Shown: piece after piece, positions 10,091-21,494 of the stretch
Layout of the letters: every line of letters begins with the position of its first letter
Numbering within the stretch: the first letter of the stretch is position 1
Assembly (NCBI GenBank): GCA_964059195.1
Contig: CAXKWD010000007.1
Location: 59,954,705 to 60,018,704, forward strand
DNA length: 64,000 nt
Origin: Ectobius pallidus
Lineage: Eukaryota > Arthropoda > Insecta > Blattodea > Ectobiidae
Reading direction: 5' to 3'
Notes under the pieces: generated by a model
What the model was told of the DNA's origin: nothing
Seen by the model: only the letters and a program-made list of their open reading frames with translations
Database searches by the model: none
Made by a program: the position numbers and the translations under genes

Positions 10091-11714
10091 CTATAATAAC
10101 ATGTGTACTTAACCTCACTTGTTCATATGTAATTTCAACACATCGACTGTTTGGCCAGATAATTAAGTGAAATCCTTTGTTCTGTTAGATAGTAATTTTT
10201 ATTGACGAATTTCATGGTAAACCTACGATGAAGTAATAAATTGCTAGCAATGGCCAGACATAACCTGGCATGGAAAATCTCATCAAATCAGAATTAAGAT
10301 GACATAATTTGTTTATGTCATGTCAATTGTGCAATATTATCGCATATAAAAGTCGCCTGGGGTGATTCCCGCGTGCCAGAAGCCAGAAGCCCGCTGTCAA
10401 AAGTAGCCTACACGTGGTTCGCGACTGCTCGCGAGTTAAATACAGGGAGTCATGGAAACTACAATTGATATATGCTGCGCCTCAGCGCATAACCACCACA
10501 CAATAATATAATGAAACCACCACACAATAATAGAGTTTCATATTCTTTGCTTCGCATACATACAATACTGCTATAATGTAGTGCATCGCTCATAACCTCT
10601 ACAACGCAGCTAAGTGCTTCACATATACAACGCTTTATAACATGTGACAATTTCATCATTCTTATTATCTAAGCTACTACAGTTTGCGTCACTCTCATAA
10701 TCTACACAGAGCTATGTGCCATATATACAACAATACATAACCTATCAATTTCATCATTCTCCTTATCTACAGTGTATAACCCGTAACATTGTGAATTTCC
10801 TCCACCAAACATGGTGACTTGAATCATTGTTCACTGCACCTGCTGACGTTACCTACATTAAGATTATGCTACTGACATCAAGATTATGCGACAGTCAATT
10901 ATGCCATCACATCAACTTCAAGAGAACAATATCGCCAGAAGATTTACAGTAATTTTTCTTTTGTTCAAACCAAGACTGTGCTCCAAACCAGTGTTAACAA
11001 TATTCTTTTTTTATATATACCAGTAACTTATATGTAATAGTGAATGTGTATTCAATTTGCTACATCTTTCATTATTGATTTGTGTTTTCACCTTTCAGTT
11101 TATTAACAAGTTGCAAACTCCAGTATTTAAATCAATAAATTACTAACCCCCAAATTTGTGAAATTTTTATTTTTGGGTTTACGGATGTAGGGTCCACATT
11201 CATTTTTCTTCCCTTCCCCCCTTTCCTTCACATACAGTCCGCTATCAGAGCCTTAAACCTACAGATGATAAGATTAGTCAATTTTACTTACACTTAAGCA
11301 ATGAAACATAATATTTATCCTTCAACATTGAAGACTGTTTATACATAGTCAAACTGTAGCACCTGCATGTTACATATGCTATGTTATATTATGGGAGTGG
11401 AATAGGGGTATAGGTGTGCAAAATTTCAAAAAGATTGAATAACATCATAAATTTGTATAAAAGACAAACAGATAAATCATTCTTCTTTATGGGTGTATAG
11501 ATTGGCTACAATAGTAGGTAAGATGGCTGCCTCTGTGGTTTCATGCGACATTGGATCAGAAGACCCAAGTTCAGTCTCCTTTCATCATCAAACTTATCAA
11601 TCTCATTTAGTAATTCATGTAGATTACCTTTGCCTTATTTTATGTGTGTGTGATATATTTTTACGAAACCCAAATATTTATTAATCATACATTTTTTCAT
11701 CTTCTTTCTTACAG
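10091..11714. other. Intron stretch up to the first exon, no gene recognised
   Basis: Contains a GC-richer patch (10340-10440) with a TATA-like motif that may be LTR-derived. Otherwise AT-rich intron ending in the polypyrimidine tract (11700-11714) used by the 38-bp exon. Confidence 0.45.
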
Positions 11715-11752
11715 GAGTGGATTACATGCACCCAGATCTGAAGTACAACTAT
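11715..11752 (+). CDS. amon: Proprotein convertase 2 (amontillado-like), 38-bp internal exon
   Basis: Proprotein convertase of the subtilisin/kexin family, a calcium-dependent serine protease that matures peptide hormones in the regulated secretory pathway. The exon follows a pyrimidine-rich tract ending in acag and ends at a gtaagt donor (11753). It opens with two bases that complete a glycine codon, then reads VDYMHPDLKYNY, which matches the PC2 segment directly after the catalytic Asp-Asp-Gly. The catalytic aspartate must therefore lie in the preceding exon, left of this window. The exon ends on a complete codon, in phase with the next exon at 24162. The peptide is short, but the same gene continues colinearly in the two exons below, which makes the assignment firm. 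Other convertases differ in this stretch. Confidence 0.9.
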
Positions 11753-11839
11753 GTAAGTAAGCCTATACATTAACTTAATATTATTTAGTCAGTTTTACAA
11801 TGTTTCAGAACACCTTCAACATCCAATTATACAGTACAC

Positions 11840-13082
11840 TAGACATCCCCCACTAGATCCGAAAGTAAAACTATATTTAAAGAACTACATATTCTACTGC
11901 TCCCTTGTGTATATATATTAGAATCTGTCACTTTCATTCACAAAAACAAAGAAAGCTTTAAACTAAATTCTGACTACCACACACATCACACAAGAACCTC
12001 AGAGCACATCCACCTATCTACTCATAGAATTGCATGCAGTCTTAACACATTCGCTACCGTGCACGCCATTTGGCGTGGAAGAAAAGCCAGCACTTCCCTC
12101 CCGTCTACGCCAGCTGGCGTTTAAACGCCCGCGCCAATTTTTTGTATATTTCCTCAAGGAAATGGTGAAGGTGGTAGTTTCCATTTACGGCAATAGATAG
12201 GGGGTGAATGCAGTTATTAGTTTCCATGTAAGGCAATAGATGGTGGGTGAATACACTTGCTTGATTTAGAGAAACCCTAAAATTATGTCGTTGACCTCCT
12301 GACAACAAAAGAATTCCATGTGCTTTTCAAGACCAGATTCTCAACGCCGGTCAGTAGCGTGAAGAATGATTAGCATTAGGCAAAGTGGTAATTCCGTGTG
12401 CAGTGACAAAAGAGAAAAATGTGATTATAGGCGTAGGCCATTATCAGGTGAGGAGATAGACGAATTATTATTCAACAATGATTGTGGTGTTGAATTAATC
12501 CCGTCTGCTGCAGCTCCGCGGCCACTCAACAAACACAGAAGTCTAACTGAAAGTATGTAACATTTTTATGCAATAATTTCATATAGTTTTCAAGAAAAGC
12601 TGAAAATAGTGAGGTACTGTAAATTCACGTGTATGCTTAAATGGCCATTTAAAAATCCCTGGGCTGGGGCATTTAAAGAGCTGGCAGGTAGTGAGTATAG
12701 AATGTGTTAAGAGTATTTTTCACAGGGGCATAATTTTATATAACAAAATCCCAGATAAGCTAAAAACCTATCAAACAAGTCAATTAAAAAAGGCAGTTAA
12801 AAAAATGCTCCTGCATCATATGCCGTACACTGTTGATGAATTCCTGGACCTGGAACTCAGTGTAACATACATACACTAGATAAGTGTAACATCTTACCTA
12901 GTTACTGAGTTATATGATGTAACCTTAATATTGTAATTAATCTTATTAATCTTACCTTTACTTTGTATTAGTTACAGTTAGTTATAAGAATTGTTAGTTA
13001 TTAGATTTAGATTTAGTTCCCTGACGAAGCCAATATTTCTGTATAGAAATTTACGGTGAATAAATATATTATTATTATTATT
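11840..13082 (+). mobile_element. LINE 3' end (RT C-terminus), split by a piggyBac-type element
   Basis: Two parts of one CR1/Jockey-like tail. Part one (about 11840-12041) reads ESVTFIHKNKESFKLNSDYH. Part two (12711-12880) reads SIFHRGIILYNKIPDKLKTY and then YTVDEFLDLEL before the stop. Together they give the standard order of the post-RT region (LYILE.. HKNK.. THHTR.. G..LYNKIP.. YTV.EFL). A 3' UTR ends in an ATT repeat (13066-13083). The break coincides exactly with the TTAA at 12042/12707. Confidence 0.75.
12042..12710 (+). mobile_element. piggyBac-type element, non-autonomous (669 bp)
   Basis: Flanked by TTAA on both sides (12042-12045, 12707-12710), with inverted ends starting TTAACACATTC. 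An internal open frame (12366-12560, 64 codons, MISIRQSGNSVCSDK...RRRPLSGEEIDELLF) looks like the acidic N-terminal part of a piggyBac transposase and then stops; the DDE core is absent. It sits precisely inside the LINE tail described separately. TTAA target duplication is diagnostic of this superfamily; the ORF match is weaker evidence. Confidence 0.75.
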
Positions 13083-13282
13083 GATAAAACCATTCTATCC
13101 TATCACTGTCCTTCTCTTCGCTGTCCTTCATTGCTTCCATTAGGCTACTTCATTCTTTCATGTTCTTGGAACTCATTCTCTTTTTTCTACTTACTGGCAT
13201 CTATTAGAAAGCAATCTTCACCAGCTGTTCTTGATCCATCCTCATCATATCCATTTTGTAGTGGAAGAAATGAAAACACAAA

Positions 13283-13910
13283 AGAGTCGCGCTAATCCAG
13301 ACTAGATGGGATCGGACCCTATCTGGATCACCAAAAATCTGGATCAAGTGCAATTTACCTTAAAATGCACATACTGTACTGCAATAGAAGTTTTAAATGT
13401 GTATAATTATATTTCTTTTTTTAATTATAACTTTTTCTACAATTAAAGTTTAGTTTTAATACTACTAGCTATGCAGACCTGACTGCTGGCGTGGTCTTGT
13501 GGTTAGCGTTGTAGACCCGGGTTCGATCCCCAGTACCTCCTTGGATTTTTCTGAGGTAGGGAGGTCTGGTAGGGGTGCACTCAGCCTTGTGATTCAAATT
13601 GAGGAGGTACTTGTCAGAGAACTAGTGGCTCCAGTCATGGAAACCACCATTAACGGCTGTGGGTGTTGGCATGCCCCCAATCCTGCCATCTGCCTATGGT
13701 AGATGATGCAGCAGTCTGGTGGTAGGCCTTGTCCCTTCTAGGATGTTAGTTAGATATGCAGAGTTTAAGTTTTTAACCTACAAACAGATGTAGGATTAAC
13801 AATACAAAACATCTTTGTGATTAAAATTCAAAAAATTTTTTTTTTTTAAATCCTATCTGTATTAACCGGATGTCTGGATGAACAGGATCAAGATTAGGGA
13901 GACTCTACTG
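13283..13910. mobile_element. Possible pogo/Tigger-like remnant holding a SINE
   Basis: The left end agagtcgcgctaatccagac and the reverse complement of the right end agagtctccctaatcttgat are related. The right end continues to ...gactctactg followed by TA, as in pogo-like elements. Both halves share degenerate ctggat / gatccag motifs. The left terminal cagt is lost. Internal sequence is non-coding and contains the SINE at 13487-13745. Confidence 0.45.
13487..13745 (+). mobile_element. tRNA-derived SINE, second family
   Basis: A-box-like tcttgtggttagcgtt followed by B-box ggttcgatccccagt, the polymerase III promoter layout, then a roughly 190-bp non-tRNA body. The head and body differ from the SINE family at 5520 and 14221. 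Confidence 0.6.
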
Positions 13911-14220
13911 TACTGAAATAAAAGTCAAACAGAACCTTGCTTATAATTTAAGGGTTGGGCAGAAAGAAAGTTATAGACCAGCCTGTTGGTTGTATGATCT
14001 ATGGGATATTTAAGGTCCATCATGTCTACTAACACAAATAAAATTAATAATTTTATGCCACTGCATATAATTTACGCTAGTACAAGAAATGGTGCCTCAA
14101 TTGTTCTGAAAAAAAATTTAAGGTAAAGGTAAATTGCATACATAGTAGCAGAAAATTCTTCCTATTGTTAAAAACGTTTAGTACATTATTGCCTAAAAAT
14201 CTTACAGCTGATTTTAGTAA

Positions 14221-14499
14221 TGGAAAGGTGAAGTCAGACTGAAAAATTCAATGCCATAGCCGGGATTTGAACCAGGATCTTTGGCTCTCCGTGCCGATGC
14301 TCTTACCAACTGAGCTACCATGGAACATGCTGGTACAACATTAAATTCTCCAACTGACTCACAAATTCTAGTATCTCAATATGAGATATCAACCCAGTGG
14401 CGACTTACAACCTGTAAGTACTGTAAACCCCAGGCTTCTTAGTAAACCACTAGTAGGTCACAGTGGAATGATATTCTTTCACACTGGCCGTGTGTAGGC
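14221..14499 (-). mobile_element. tRNA-derived SINE, copy 1 of a tandem pair
   Basis: On the minus strand: A box tagctcagttggtaagagca and B box ctggttcaaatcccgg, with the same agccaaagatcctgg middle as the SINE at 5520. The + strand copy begins tggaaaggtgaagtcagact. Confidence 0.7.
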
Positions 14500-14501
14500 T
14501 A

Positions 14502-14755
14502 AGATGGAAAGGTGCAGTCAGACTGAAAAATTCAATACCATAGCTGGGATTTGAGCCAGGATCTTCGGCTCTCCATGCCAATGCTCTTACCAACTGTGCT
14601 ACGATGGCAACACTGATACAACATTAAATTCTCCAAATTCTCCATCTGACTCACATATTCTAGTATACCACCAGGCATTCTCAATATGAGATATCAACCA
14701 TGTAGCGACTTACAACCTGTAACCACTAGTAGGTCACAGTTCTTTCCCCCTAACT
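14502..14755 (-). mobile_element. tRNA-derived SINE, copy 2 of a tandem pair
   Basis: Begins tggaaaggtgcagtcagact on the + strand and follows copy 1 almost base for base, including the non-SINE flank (gatatcaacc, cgacttacaacctgtaa, ccactagtaggtcacagt). The shared flank shows that a segment of about 280 bp was duplicated in tandem, not that two SINEs inserted independently. Confidence 0.7.
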
Positions 14756-15102
14756 CTCAGGGAAAGGACAAAATGTATATTAATAATAATAGTCAGGTAT
14801 TTTTCTTTTAGGACAATTACTTAGAAGTCAGTAGAGACATAAAAAGTTTGCAGAAGTTTTACCAAATCAACAACATTCAAGCAGAATCAACAGTGGATCA
14901 GGAAAGGGGGGTCCAGGGGGTCTGGACCTCTAAAAATAAAAACTTAAAATTCTATTTTTGTATTTTAAAAAATATTTATTGAATTAAACAAGTTTTGTTG
15001 GTGTGTCAAATATGATATAGCAGTTATTTATGAGTAGGCCTAGGCTATTATTTCCATTGTTCCATGTGTTATTTAATTTTTCTTATAAATAGTAATAAGT
15101 AT

Positions 15103-15404
15103 TATAACTTATGTAATGATTTCTTGTTTACGTTGGCATGTCTTAGAGTATGGTAAACAAATTCACTTAATAGTTTTTCAGTGCTAAAATAGCGTAAAAT
15201 GTGATTTTCATTAGTTCAATATTTAAACATTTTCTGGGGGGTGGACCCCCGACCTAGGTAATAATTTCTTGTTTACCTTGGCATGTCTTAGAGTATGGTA
15301 AACAAATTTGCTAACTATTTTTTCGGTGCTAAAATAGCATAAAATGTGATTTTCATTAGTTCAATATTTTAAAATTTTCCAGGAGTGGACCCCAGACTTA
15401 TGAG
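15103..15404. repeat. Satellite of about 145-bp units, left block
   Basis: Two units, each opening gtaatgatttcttgtttac (the second gtaataatttcttgtttac), with internal gagtatggtaaacaaatt, gtgctaaaatag and tcattagttcaatattt, and a G/C-rich end (ggtggacccccgac). The block ends where the LINE begins near 15405. Confidence 0.8.
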
Positions 15405-15713
15405 TAATTTTATTTATTTTATATTTATTTATACAAATTTATACAAATATACAAAACAAAACAAGACCACCCGAATGAGCAAGCGCTCGTGCTCGGGCAC
15501 AGTTCAGCCATTTACGTTACAAAATACAAATTACAAATATATAAAGAAAATATAATATTAAATCAATACCTAAAAATAATAATAAAAAAGAAAGAACAGA
15601 ATAGTAAAAAGAAAAAAGGAAAAGTAGTAAGAACAAAAATTGAAACCCTGAGTTATTACAAATAAAATAGTTCCTTAATTGTCTACTAAGTACAGAGTGA
15701 AGTAACTTTTGAA

Positions 15714-18700
15714 CTATGAAATAAGATTTTTGATAAAATTATTGAATTTTTTATTGTTCATATGTACTATTTCTGGATGTGACCTAATTATAGAGTTATA
15801 GAGTCTTGGACCATAATAAATGCTATGTTTAGAGCCAGAAGAGGTGAAGTATTTTGGTTCTATTAAAGGCAATGTTTTATTTCTTCTAGTATTGTAATTA
15901 TGAGGATCCGATACATGTACGTTGCGGTATTTGTGAAAGTATTTTAAAAGTGTGAGCTTATAAATTTGTTCTACAGTCATCACATTCAATTCAGGAAATA
16001 TCAATTCTGTTGGATATTCTATAGGCTTTTTTAAACAAATTTTTATAATTCTCTTCTGTATTAGAATCAAAGGAGTCAATACAGATGTGCCACTTCCTCC
16101 CCAGCCAATGATACCATATTGGAGGACAGATTGTATTAGAGCTAAGTAGACTGTCCTTAAGACTTCAGTCGGTAAATATTGTTTTAGACAGACAAATTTG
16201 TATAATGTTTTTCTTAATCTGGTACATAAATATGTGATGTGTTTGTCAAATTTCAGATGACGATCTATAATAATACCAAGGTATTTGACCTGATTTGTCT
16301 CCTTCACAACCTGGCAGGTACATGAGTCAGATTCACAGTTGATATCATGTAGTCTTACGCACAAGTTTTGATCCATTTTTAATTTTGGAGTACCAGCAGT
16401 TGTTAATGAGAATGGAACACAGTTTGTTTTATCTATATTTAATACTAACCTATTGCAGTCAAGCCAACTTTTAACTACTCTTAATCCCTTATTAGCCCAT
16501 TTGTAAGTATCCTGCCAAGTTGGAGCGGAAAATAGCAATACGGTATCATCGGCATAAGAGTAAAGACAGCCATGGAAATTATTTAAGTCCAAATGCAGCA
16601 ACTCATTTATGTAAATAATGAAAAGAATTGGACCCAAAATTGTTCCTTGTGGCACACCAGTATCCACTTCTCTGATATCACTAAACTGATCCTTAATTTT
16701 GGTAATTTGCGTTCTATTATGTAAATAAGACCGAAATAAATTTAGTGCAGTACCTCTTACTCCAATTTGCTCTAATTTTTCTATAAGTATCTTGTGGTTT
16801 ACAGTGTCAAAAGCCTTTTGCAAATCCAAAAAAATACCTAGACTTTTATTTCCTGCATCTAATTCTTCGATAACTTTTCCTGTAACATTAATTATGGCAT
16901 CATCTGTGCTCAAGTTATTTCGAAAACCAAATTGATTTGAATTTAATATATTATTTTTATTTAAGAAGTCCACCAGTCTATTTTTTATACATTTTTCTAA
17001 CAGTTTAGATAGGCTAGGGAGTAAGGATATAGGTCTATAGTTATTTAAACTATGCTTTTCTCCGGATTTGTATATAGGTACTACCACAGCTTTTTTAAGA
17101 TCATCTGGGAAAGTTCCTTGTGATAAGCAAAGATTAAAAATATGTTCGAGGGGCTTCGATATGTATTTAGAAATTGTTTTCAAGGTGTTGTTTGTTATTC
17201 CGTCCGTACCAGGGGCAACGTTATTTTTTAGTGAGATTATCATCTTATTGATTTCATCTTGGGTTACAGGGAAAAGAAACATTGACGAAAGCTGAGCAGG
17301 TTGTGGTATACATTTTTTATATTCAGGGATATCGTTTGGTGCTAACTTAATATTTGAAGTGATTCTTTTTCCTATTTTCGAAAAAAAGGAGTTAAATTCA
17401 TTTGCAATTTGGTCACTTCGCTTAATTTTTTGTCCTTTTTCATTTATAATTTCTAAGATTGGAATTTTATTATTTGAATTAGTATCAGTAGCTTCATTGA
17501 CAGTGGACCAGAATTTTCTAGCGTTATTTTTATGTATTTCAAATTTATTTTTGTAATAATTAACTTTCATGGCTCGTATAGCTTTTGTTAATATATTTCT
17601 ATATCTCTTGTAGTATAATATTAGATGTTCGTTTGTAGGGTTTCTCCTAATATTATTTGCCAATTTGTCCCTTGTCCAAATAGACAAAATTATTCCTCTC
17701 GTGATCCATGGCTTGATTTTCTTTAGTTTGCAAGGAACTTTTTTATTGTCAGTATAAGAGCATTTGTTTAGATAATTTTGCAGCAAATCATAGAATATTC
17801 GAAAACTATTGTTAGCAATATTACAGTCCAATACCTTTACCCATGTTTCTTTTTCTAATTCATAGATTAATTTGTTATAATTTACATGCTTTTGCGTTTA
17901 TATATCAGATTCACAATTTTGTTTGGAAGAACTTACATTTATACCGGTAGGTGAATAATTAATTTGGAACAAGGCGAAAATTGCATAATGATCAGTAATT
18001 GAGCTTTTATAAATTCCAGGTTGAAAACTACCATTACATTCATCTTTGTAAAATATGTGATCTAGACAAGAATTAGATGCAGGTCTAGTAATGGAATTTA
18101 AGTACTTTTCGAAACCATATTCATGTAAAATATTTGTATACCTACTTCCAAACAAGTCGATATTTTCTTCTAGGATCTGTAAATTAATGTCTCCAACAAT
18201 GACATGTTTCTTACATTCTTTAATATTGCGTAAGAATTGTTCTAGGCTATCGAGAAAGGTATTTTTGCAACAATTTGGAGATCTGTATATTGCTGTTAAC
18301 ATAAGTAGATTATTTTCATAATTAATTTTGAGATGAATTGAATTGCATTCGTCGATGACCATTTTTTCTTCTACTGTCACATTTAAATAATTTTTTACAT
18401 AAACAACTAATCCATCGCATTTACTATATTTATTAATTTTTGTAATTTTTTTATATCCAGGTAATTCGTATCCATTGTCATGATTCAACCAGGACTCTGT
18501 TAAAATAATGATATCAAAATCCAATGAGAAACTTTGCAGTAATGTACAGAGTTCCAGGTAGTGTTTATTTAAGCTGCGTATATTTAAATGAATTAATTTA
18601 AAGTCATGCTGCTCGGATTGGATGAAATTATTACAGTAGTCGAGGTCCTCAAAGACAGCAGTTTTTACATTTTTAAAATTATAATTATTGCTTAATTGGT

Positions 18701-18719
18701 TTATGAAGTTGTCACCCAT
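15714..18719 (-). pseudogene. LINE ORF2: APE endonuclease plus reverse transcriptase
   Basis: One frame of 1002 codons broken only by a TAA at 17898-17900. The endonuclease comes first, with LIHLNIRSLNKH, ILTESWL, AIYRSPN, VGDINL, SNSCLDHIF and SITDHYAIF, the metal and active-site motifs of APE-type LINE nucleases. Reverse transcriptase follows: NNVAPGTDGITN, NNYRPISLLPSLSK, QFGFRNNLSTDDAI, FLDLQKAFDTVNH, GVPQGTILGPILF and catalytic YADD (near 16550). The C-terminus has LQYGIIGWGGSG, then YNTRRNK and YYGPRLYNSI. The enzyme would nick target DNA and prime cDNA from the element RNA. Gene order and motif style point to the CR1/L2 group; the exact clade needs a tree. Confidence 0.9.
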
Positions 18720-18822
18720 TGTTGGAGGAATTAATCACAGATTTAAGCGAAACAATAAAATCTGTACAATAACAGCTTTCTAATAGGATACATGGTAAAA
18801 ATATGTGATCAAGACATGAGTC

Positions 18823-19008
18823 TTAAGCAGGCCTAGTAACAGCATTTAAAAATTTCAAATGGTTTTCTATAATGTATACATTAATATCCCCAGTAATCAC
18901 GTGATTATTTATATTCTTGTTGTTGACTAAAAATATTTCCAAATCTTCATTTAAACCGTTATTCAGTGATCCGTAGATGTGTAGAATATTGTTTAGCTCC
19001 ATATACAA
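18823..19008 (-). pseudogene. Extra endonuclease fragment between ORF1 and ORF2
   Basis: Reads VITGDINVYIIENHLKFLNA and VTRPA, then a stop. It aligns to the GDIN...SITRPASNSCLDHIF part of ORF2 but is shorter and diverged. A second, partial endonuclease copy lying upstream of the complete one suggests that a related LINE copy was here or that the reverse transcriptase switched template. Confidence 0.65.
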
Positions 19009-19044
19009 ATTTTTTCTCGGTATAAATCTTACAACACATGTTAC

Positions 19045-19799
19045 TTAGAGCTTATCAAGGTCCTCGCACTTGTAGATTCTTTTGATGTTAGACTGTTCAT
19101 TTTTCCTTACTAGAATTTTTCCGTCCTTGATCCACACAAATTTATAGTTCAGTTCCTTGGCGGTATCTCTTGTTTTATTTAGCATGTCCATTGTTGCCGC
19201 TGTAAGGTGCTCACCTGCCGTAATCCTGCTAGGGGGGAGCATTCTAAAGAGAGTTTGCTGGAAGAGATGCCAGGTCCTTCTTCATCTCGTTTGGCTTCTT
19301 CTTTGAACTTTGACAGCCAGGTGTCTCTGCTGGTTCTCTTACAAAATTTTATTACAATAGGTTTTCTTTTCCCCTCTTTTGTTGGCAACCTATGTGCTAC
19401 ACTAATATCTCGCATGCAGTCCTTCGCATCTATGAGTGTAGAAATACGATCAATTATGTCATACACAGAATCAGACTTACTTTCTGGTACACCATGTACA
19501 ATCAGATTATCTCGCCGGGAATACTGTTCTAAGTCGTTTATTCTCACAGATAACTTTTCATTTTCTTTTTTTAGATTTGTATTTTCACATTTCTGCTTTC
19601 TTATTTCTTCTTTCATCTCGCTAAGTTCTATTTTGAAAGAATCGAACTTCTCTGATATGAATTCAATGCATTTTTTCATCTCATCCATCTGGGCATTTAT
19701 ATCACTCTTGAAATCATCAAACATTTTTCTTAGAGTTGTCAGTATATCATTGGAGTCATTCACCTTGTCAGTGGAGTTAGGTTGCTTGTTTCTTCCCAT
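19045..19799 (-). pseudogene. LINE ORF1: coiled-coil RNA-binding protein with FP-like end
   Basis: The start at MGRNKQPNS (19799) is the first methionine after a stretch without LINE-like features. The protein has a charged N-terminus, a long heptad-rich coiled coil (about residues 25-100), then an RRM-like/ORF1p core with RRDNLIVHGVPE and ISVAHRLPTK. A frameshift near 19230 moves the C-terminus (LLNKTRDTAKELNYKFVW, then DGKILVRK) into another frame. That tail matches the baculovirus FP-like domain found in ORF1 of many arthropod LINEs. The protein would coat element RNA. Confidence 0.75.
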
Positions 19800-19867
19800 T
19801 TTTTCTTTCTTTGAGTAGAGCACACGACAAACACGTCCGTCTTGCTTGAGAGTAACTGCTGAACTGC

Positions 19868-19907
19868 TTAGGTAATGATTTCTTGTTTTCCTTGACATGT
19901 CTTAGAG
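19868..19907. repeat. Satellite unit resumed, cut by the hAT element
   Basis: ttaggtaatgatttcttgtt followed by cttgacatgtcttagag is the opening of the 145-bp unit. The last eight bases, tcttagag, are the left target duplication of the hAT element. Confidence 0.75.
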
Positions 19908-20142
19908 CAGGGATTCTCAACCGGTGGGTCGCGAACCTCAGGGCGGTCACAGCAAGTGTCTGGGGGGGGAGTCGCGAAAGACTGGGAAAATTTTAAAAAT
20001 ATTTAATCAGCTACTTTTACAGGTCTAGTTATTTATTTGAAGAGACACACAAACTTTTAAACTTTCTTTAATTCAGTTAATGAGAAACTTTAGCTTGTTT
20101 GGAATTAACTAATTTTTTAATGTCTGGATTTATTTTTGTAGC

Positions 20143-21490
20143 TCACAAAATGATGTCATTTTCCAGTGTCAAATGATTTCTTGACTTTGTTTTTAAATTC
20201 ACCACGATGGAACATCCTTGCTCGCAGTTATAGGATATGGCAAATGGTATTAAAATTTTCAACGCTGCTCTGAACAGTTCTGGGTATTCCTTTTTAACAC
20301 TTATCCAAAATTTGTCAGGACAAGCATTGTTGAAAGTTAATTTCATTGCCTGATCACTTGATAGTTCTATCAGTTTACCATGAAGACAAATACTTAGCAT
20401 AGCATACTGTATGGCTTGCTCATTAAACGGATTGACTACCCTCAAATATCCACTCATATCTTCAACTCAAATATAATCTGTCAATTGCGGTGAGATGAGA
20501 TGAGTAGAGAGAGAGATGAAGAGTCAAGTGATGTGTCACCAATACTTGAAACAAATTCTTTAAATTCTTGAGTAAGCGTAAAATTTTCAAAGTCTTCTTT
20601 CTTAATTCATGTGTTCTAAGCAGTGAGTTTTTTATAAATGCTCATACTCTGTCTTGAGCATAAAGGACAGGTTTGTCTGGTCCTTGCATGGATAAGTTCA
20701 AATTGTTAAGGTGAAAGAAGATGTCTGCTAAATACGCAAGCATTATCAACCATTTTTCATCACTGAAAAAACTGGAAAATTCAGGTTTTCTATCAGCCAA
20801 AAATAGCAACATTTCTGACTTTAATTGAAAAAGCCTGCTTAAGACATTGCCACAAGATAACCATCGTACCTCCATGTAAAAGAGCAAATGTTTATGCAAG
20901 GCTCCTACTTCTTTGCACAAGTTTTCAAGTAGCCTACACTGCAATGGGCGACTCTTAATGTAGCTGACCACTTTGATGGCTTCATTGAAAACTTGATGGA
21001 GTTCATCAGGCATTTTTTTAACTGCCAAAGCTTGCCTATGTAAAAAACAGTGGACCCACTCTGCTTGTGGTATTAGTGATTTCAACCTGACAAGCAAGCC
21101 ACTTTTCTTTCCCATAAGGGCCTTTGCTCCATCACTTCAATTTGAAATGTATTTGTTCCATTCATTTTCAAAGAGTTTAGTTGTTTCAATAAACACCTTA
21201 AAAAGACCTTCACCTGTTACGTGATTTTGCAAAGGCTAATATGTTTTCTTGAATAGAATCAGCGACATCATACAGGATATAGCACAAAAGCTATATTGGC
21301 TGACAATTGGCAATGTCAGTTGACTCATCAAGCTGATTTTAAAAATAAAAAAAATTCTTTCTTTGATTTGCCTTGGAGTTGATTCTGCACGTCTTCAATC
21401 ATGTCAGAGATTCGTCTTGAAACTGTATCATTTGACAACGGGATGTTCTTCAGTTTTGCAGCCTCTTCAGCATTGATCATATTGGAAACC
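20143..21490 (-). pseudogene. hAT transposase core and dimerisation region, broken
   Basis: Minus-strand pieces in order: NMINAEEAAKLKNIPLSN, then DTVSRRISDMIEDVQ (about 21480-21390), a decayed stretch, then IPQAEWVHCFLHRQALAVKK and EVRWLSCGNVLSRLFQLKSE (21115-20642). The last piece is LRVVNPFNEQ, LSSDQAMKLTF, then FWISVKKEYPEL (20457-20143), the C-terminal dimerisation part. The HCFLHRQAL and RWLSxGxVLxR motifs are standard in ZBED5-like hAT proteins. Several stops and frame changes separate the pieces. Confidence 0.8.
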
Positions 21491-21494
21491 ATAT

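Larger units (their letters stand above)
15405..19867 (-). mobile_element. Nearly complete two-ORF LINE (CR1/L2-like)
   Basis: About 4.5 kb, antisense to the host gene: ORF1 (19799-19045), spacer with a stray endonuclease fragment, ORF2 (18719-15714) and an A/T-rich 3' tail. It divides the 145-bp satellite, whose units resume at 19868. Only a few inactivating changes are visible, so insertion is recent. Confidence 0.8.

Noticed and set aside
1..11714. The preceding convertase exon with the catalytic Asp (...IMDDG)
   Set aside because: No matching peptide followed by a donor in the required phase was found, so it is probably left of the window.
19207..19818. 203-codon plus-strand ORF
   Set aside because: Antisense to LINE ORF1, whose coiled-coil and FP-like motifs are convincing on the other strand.
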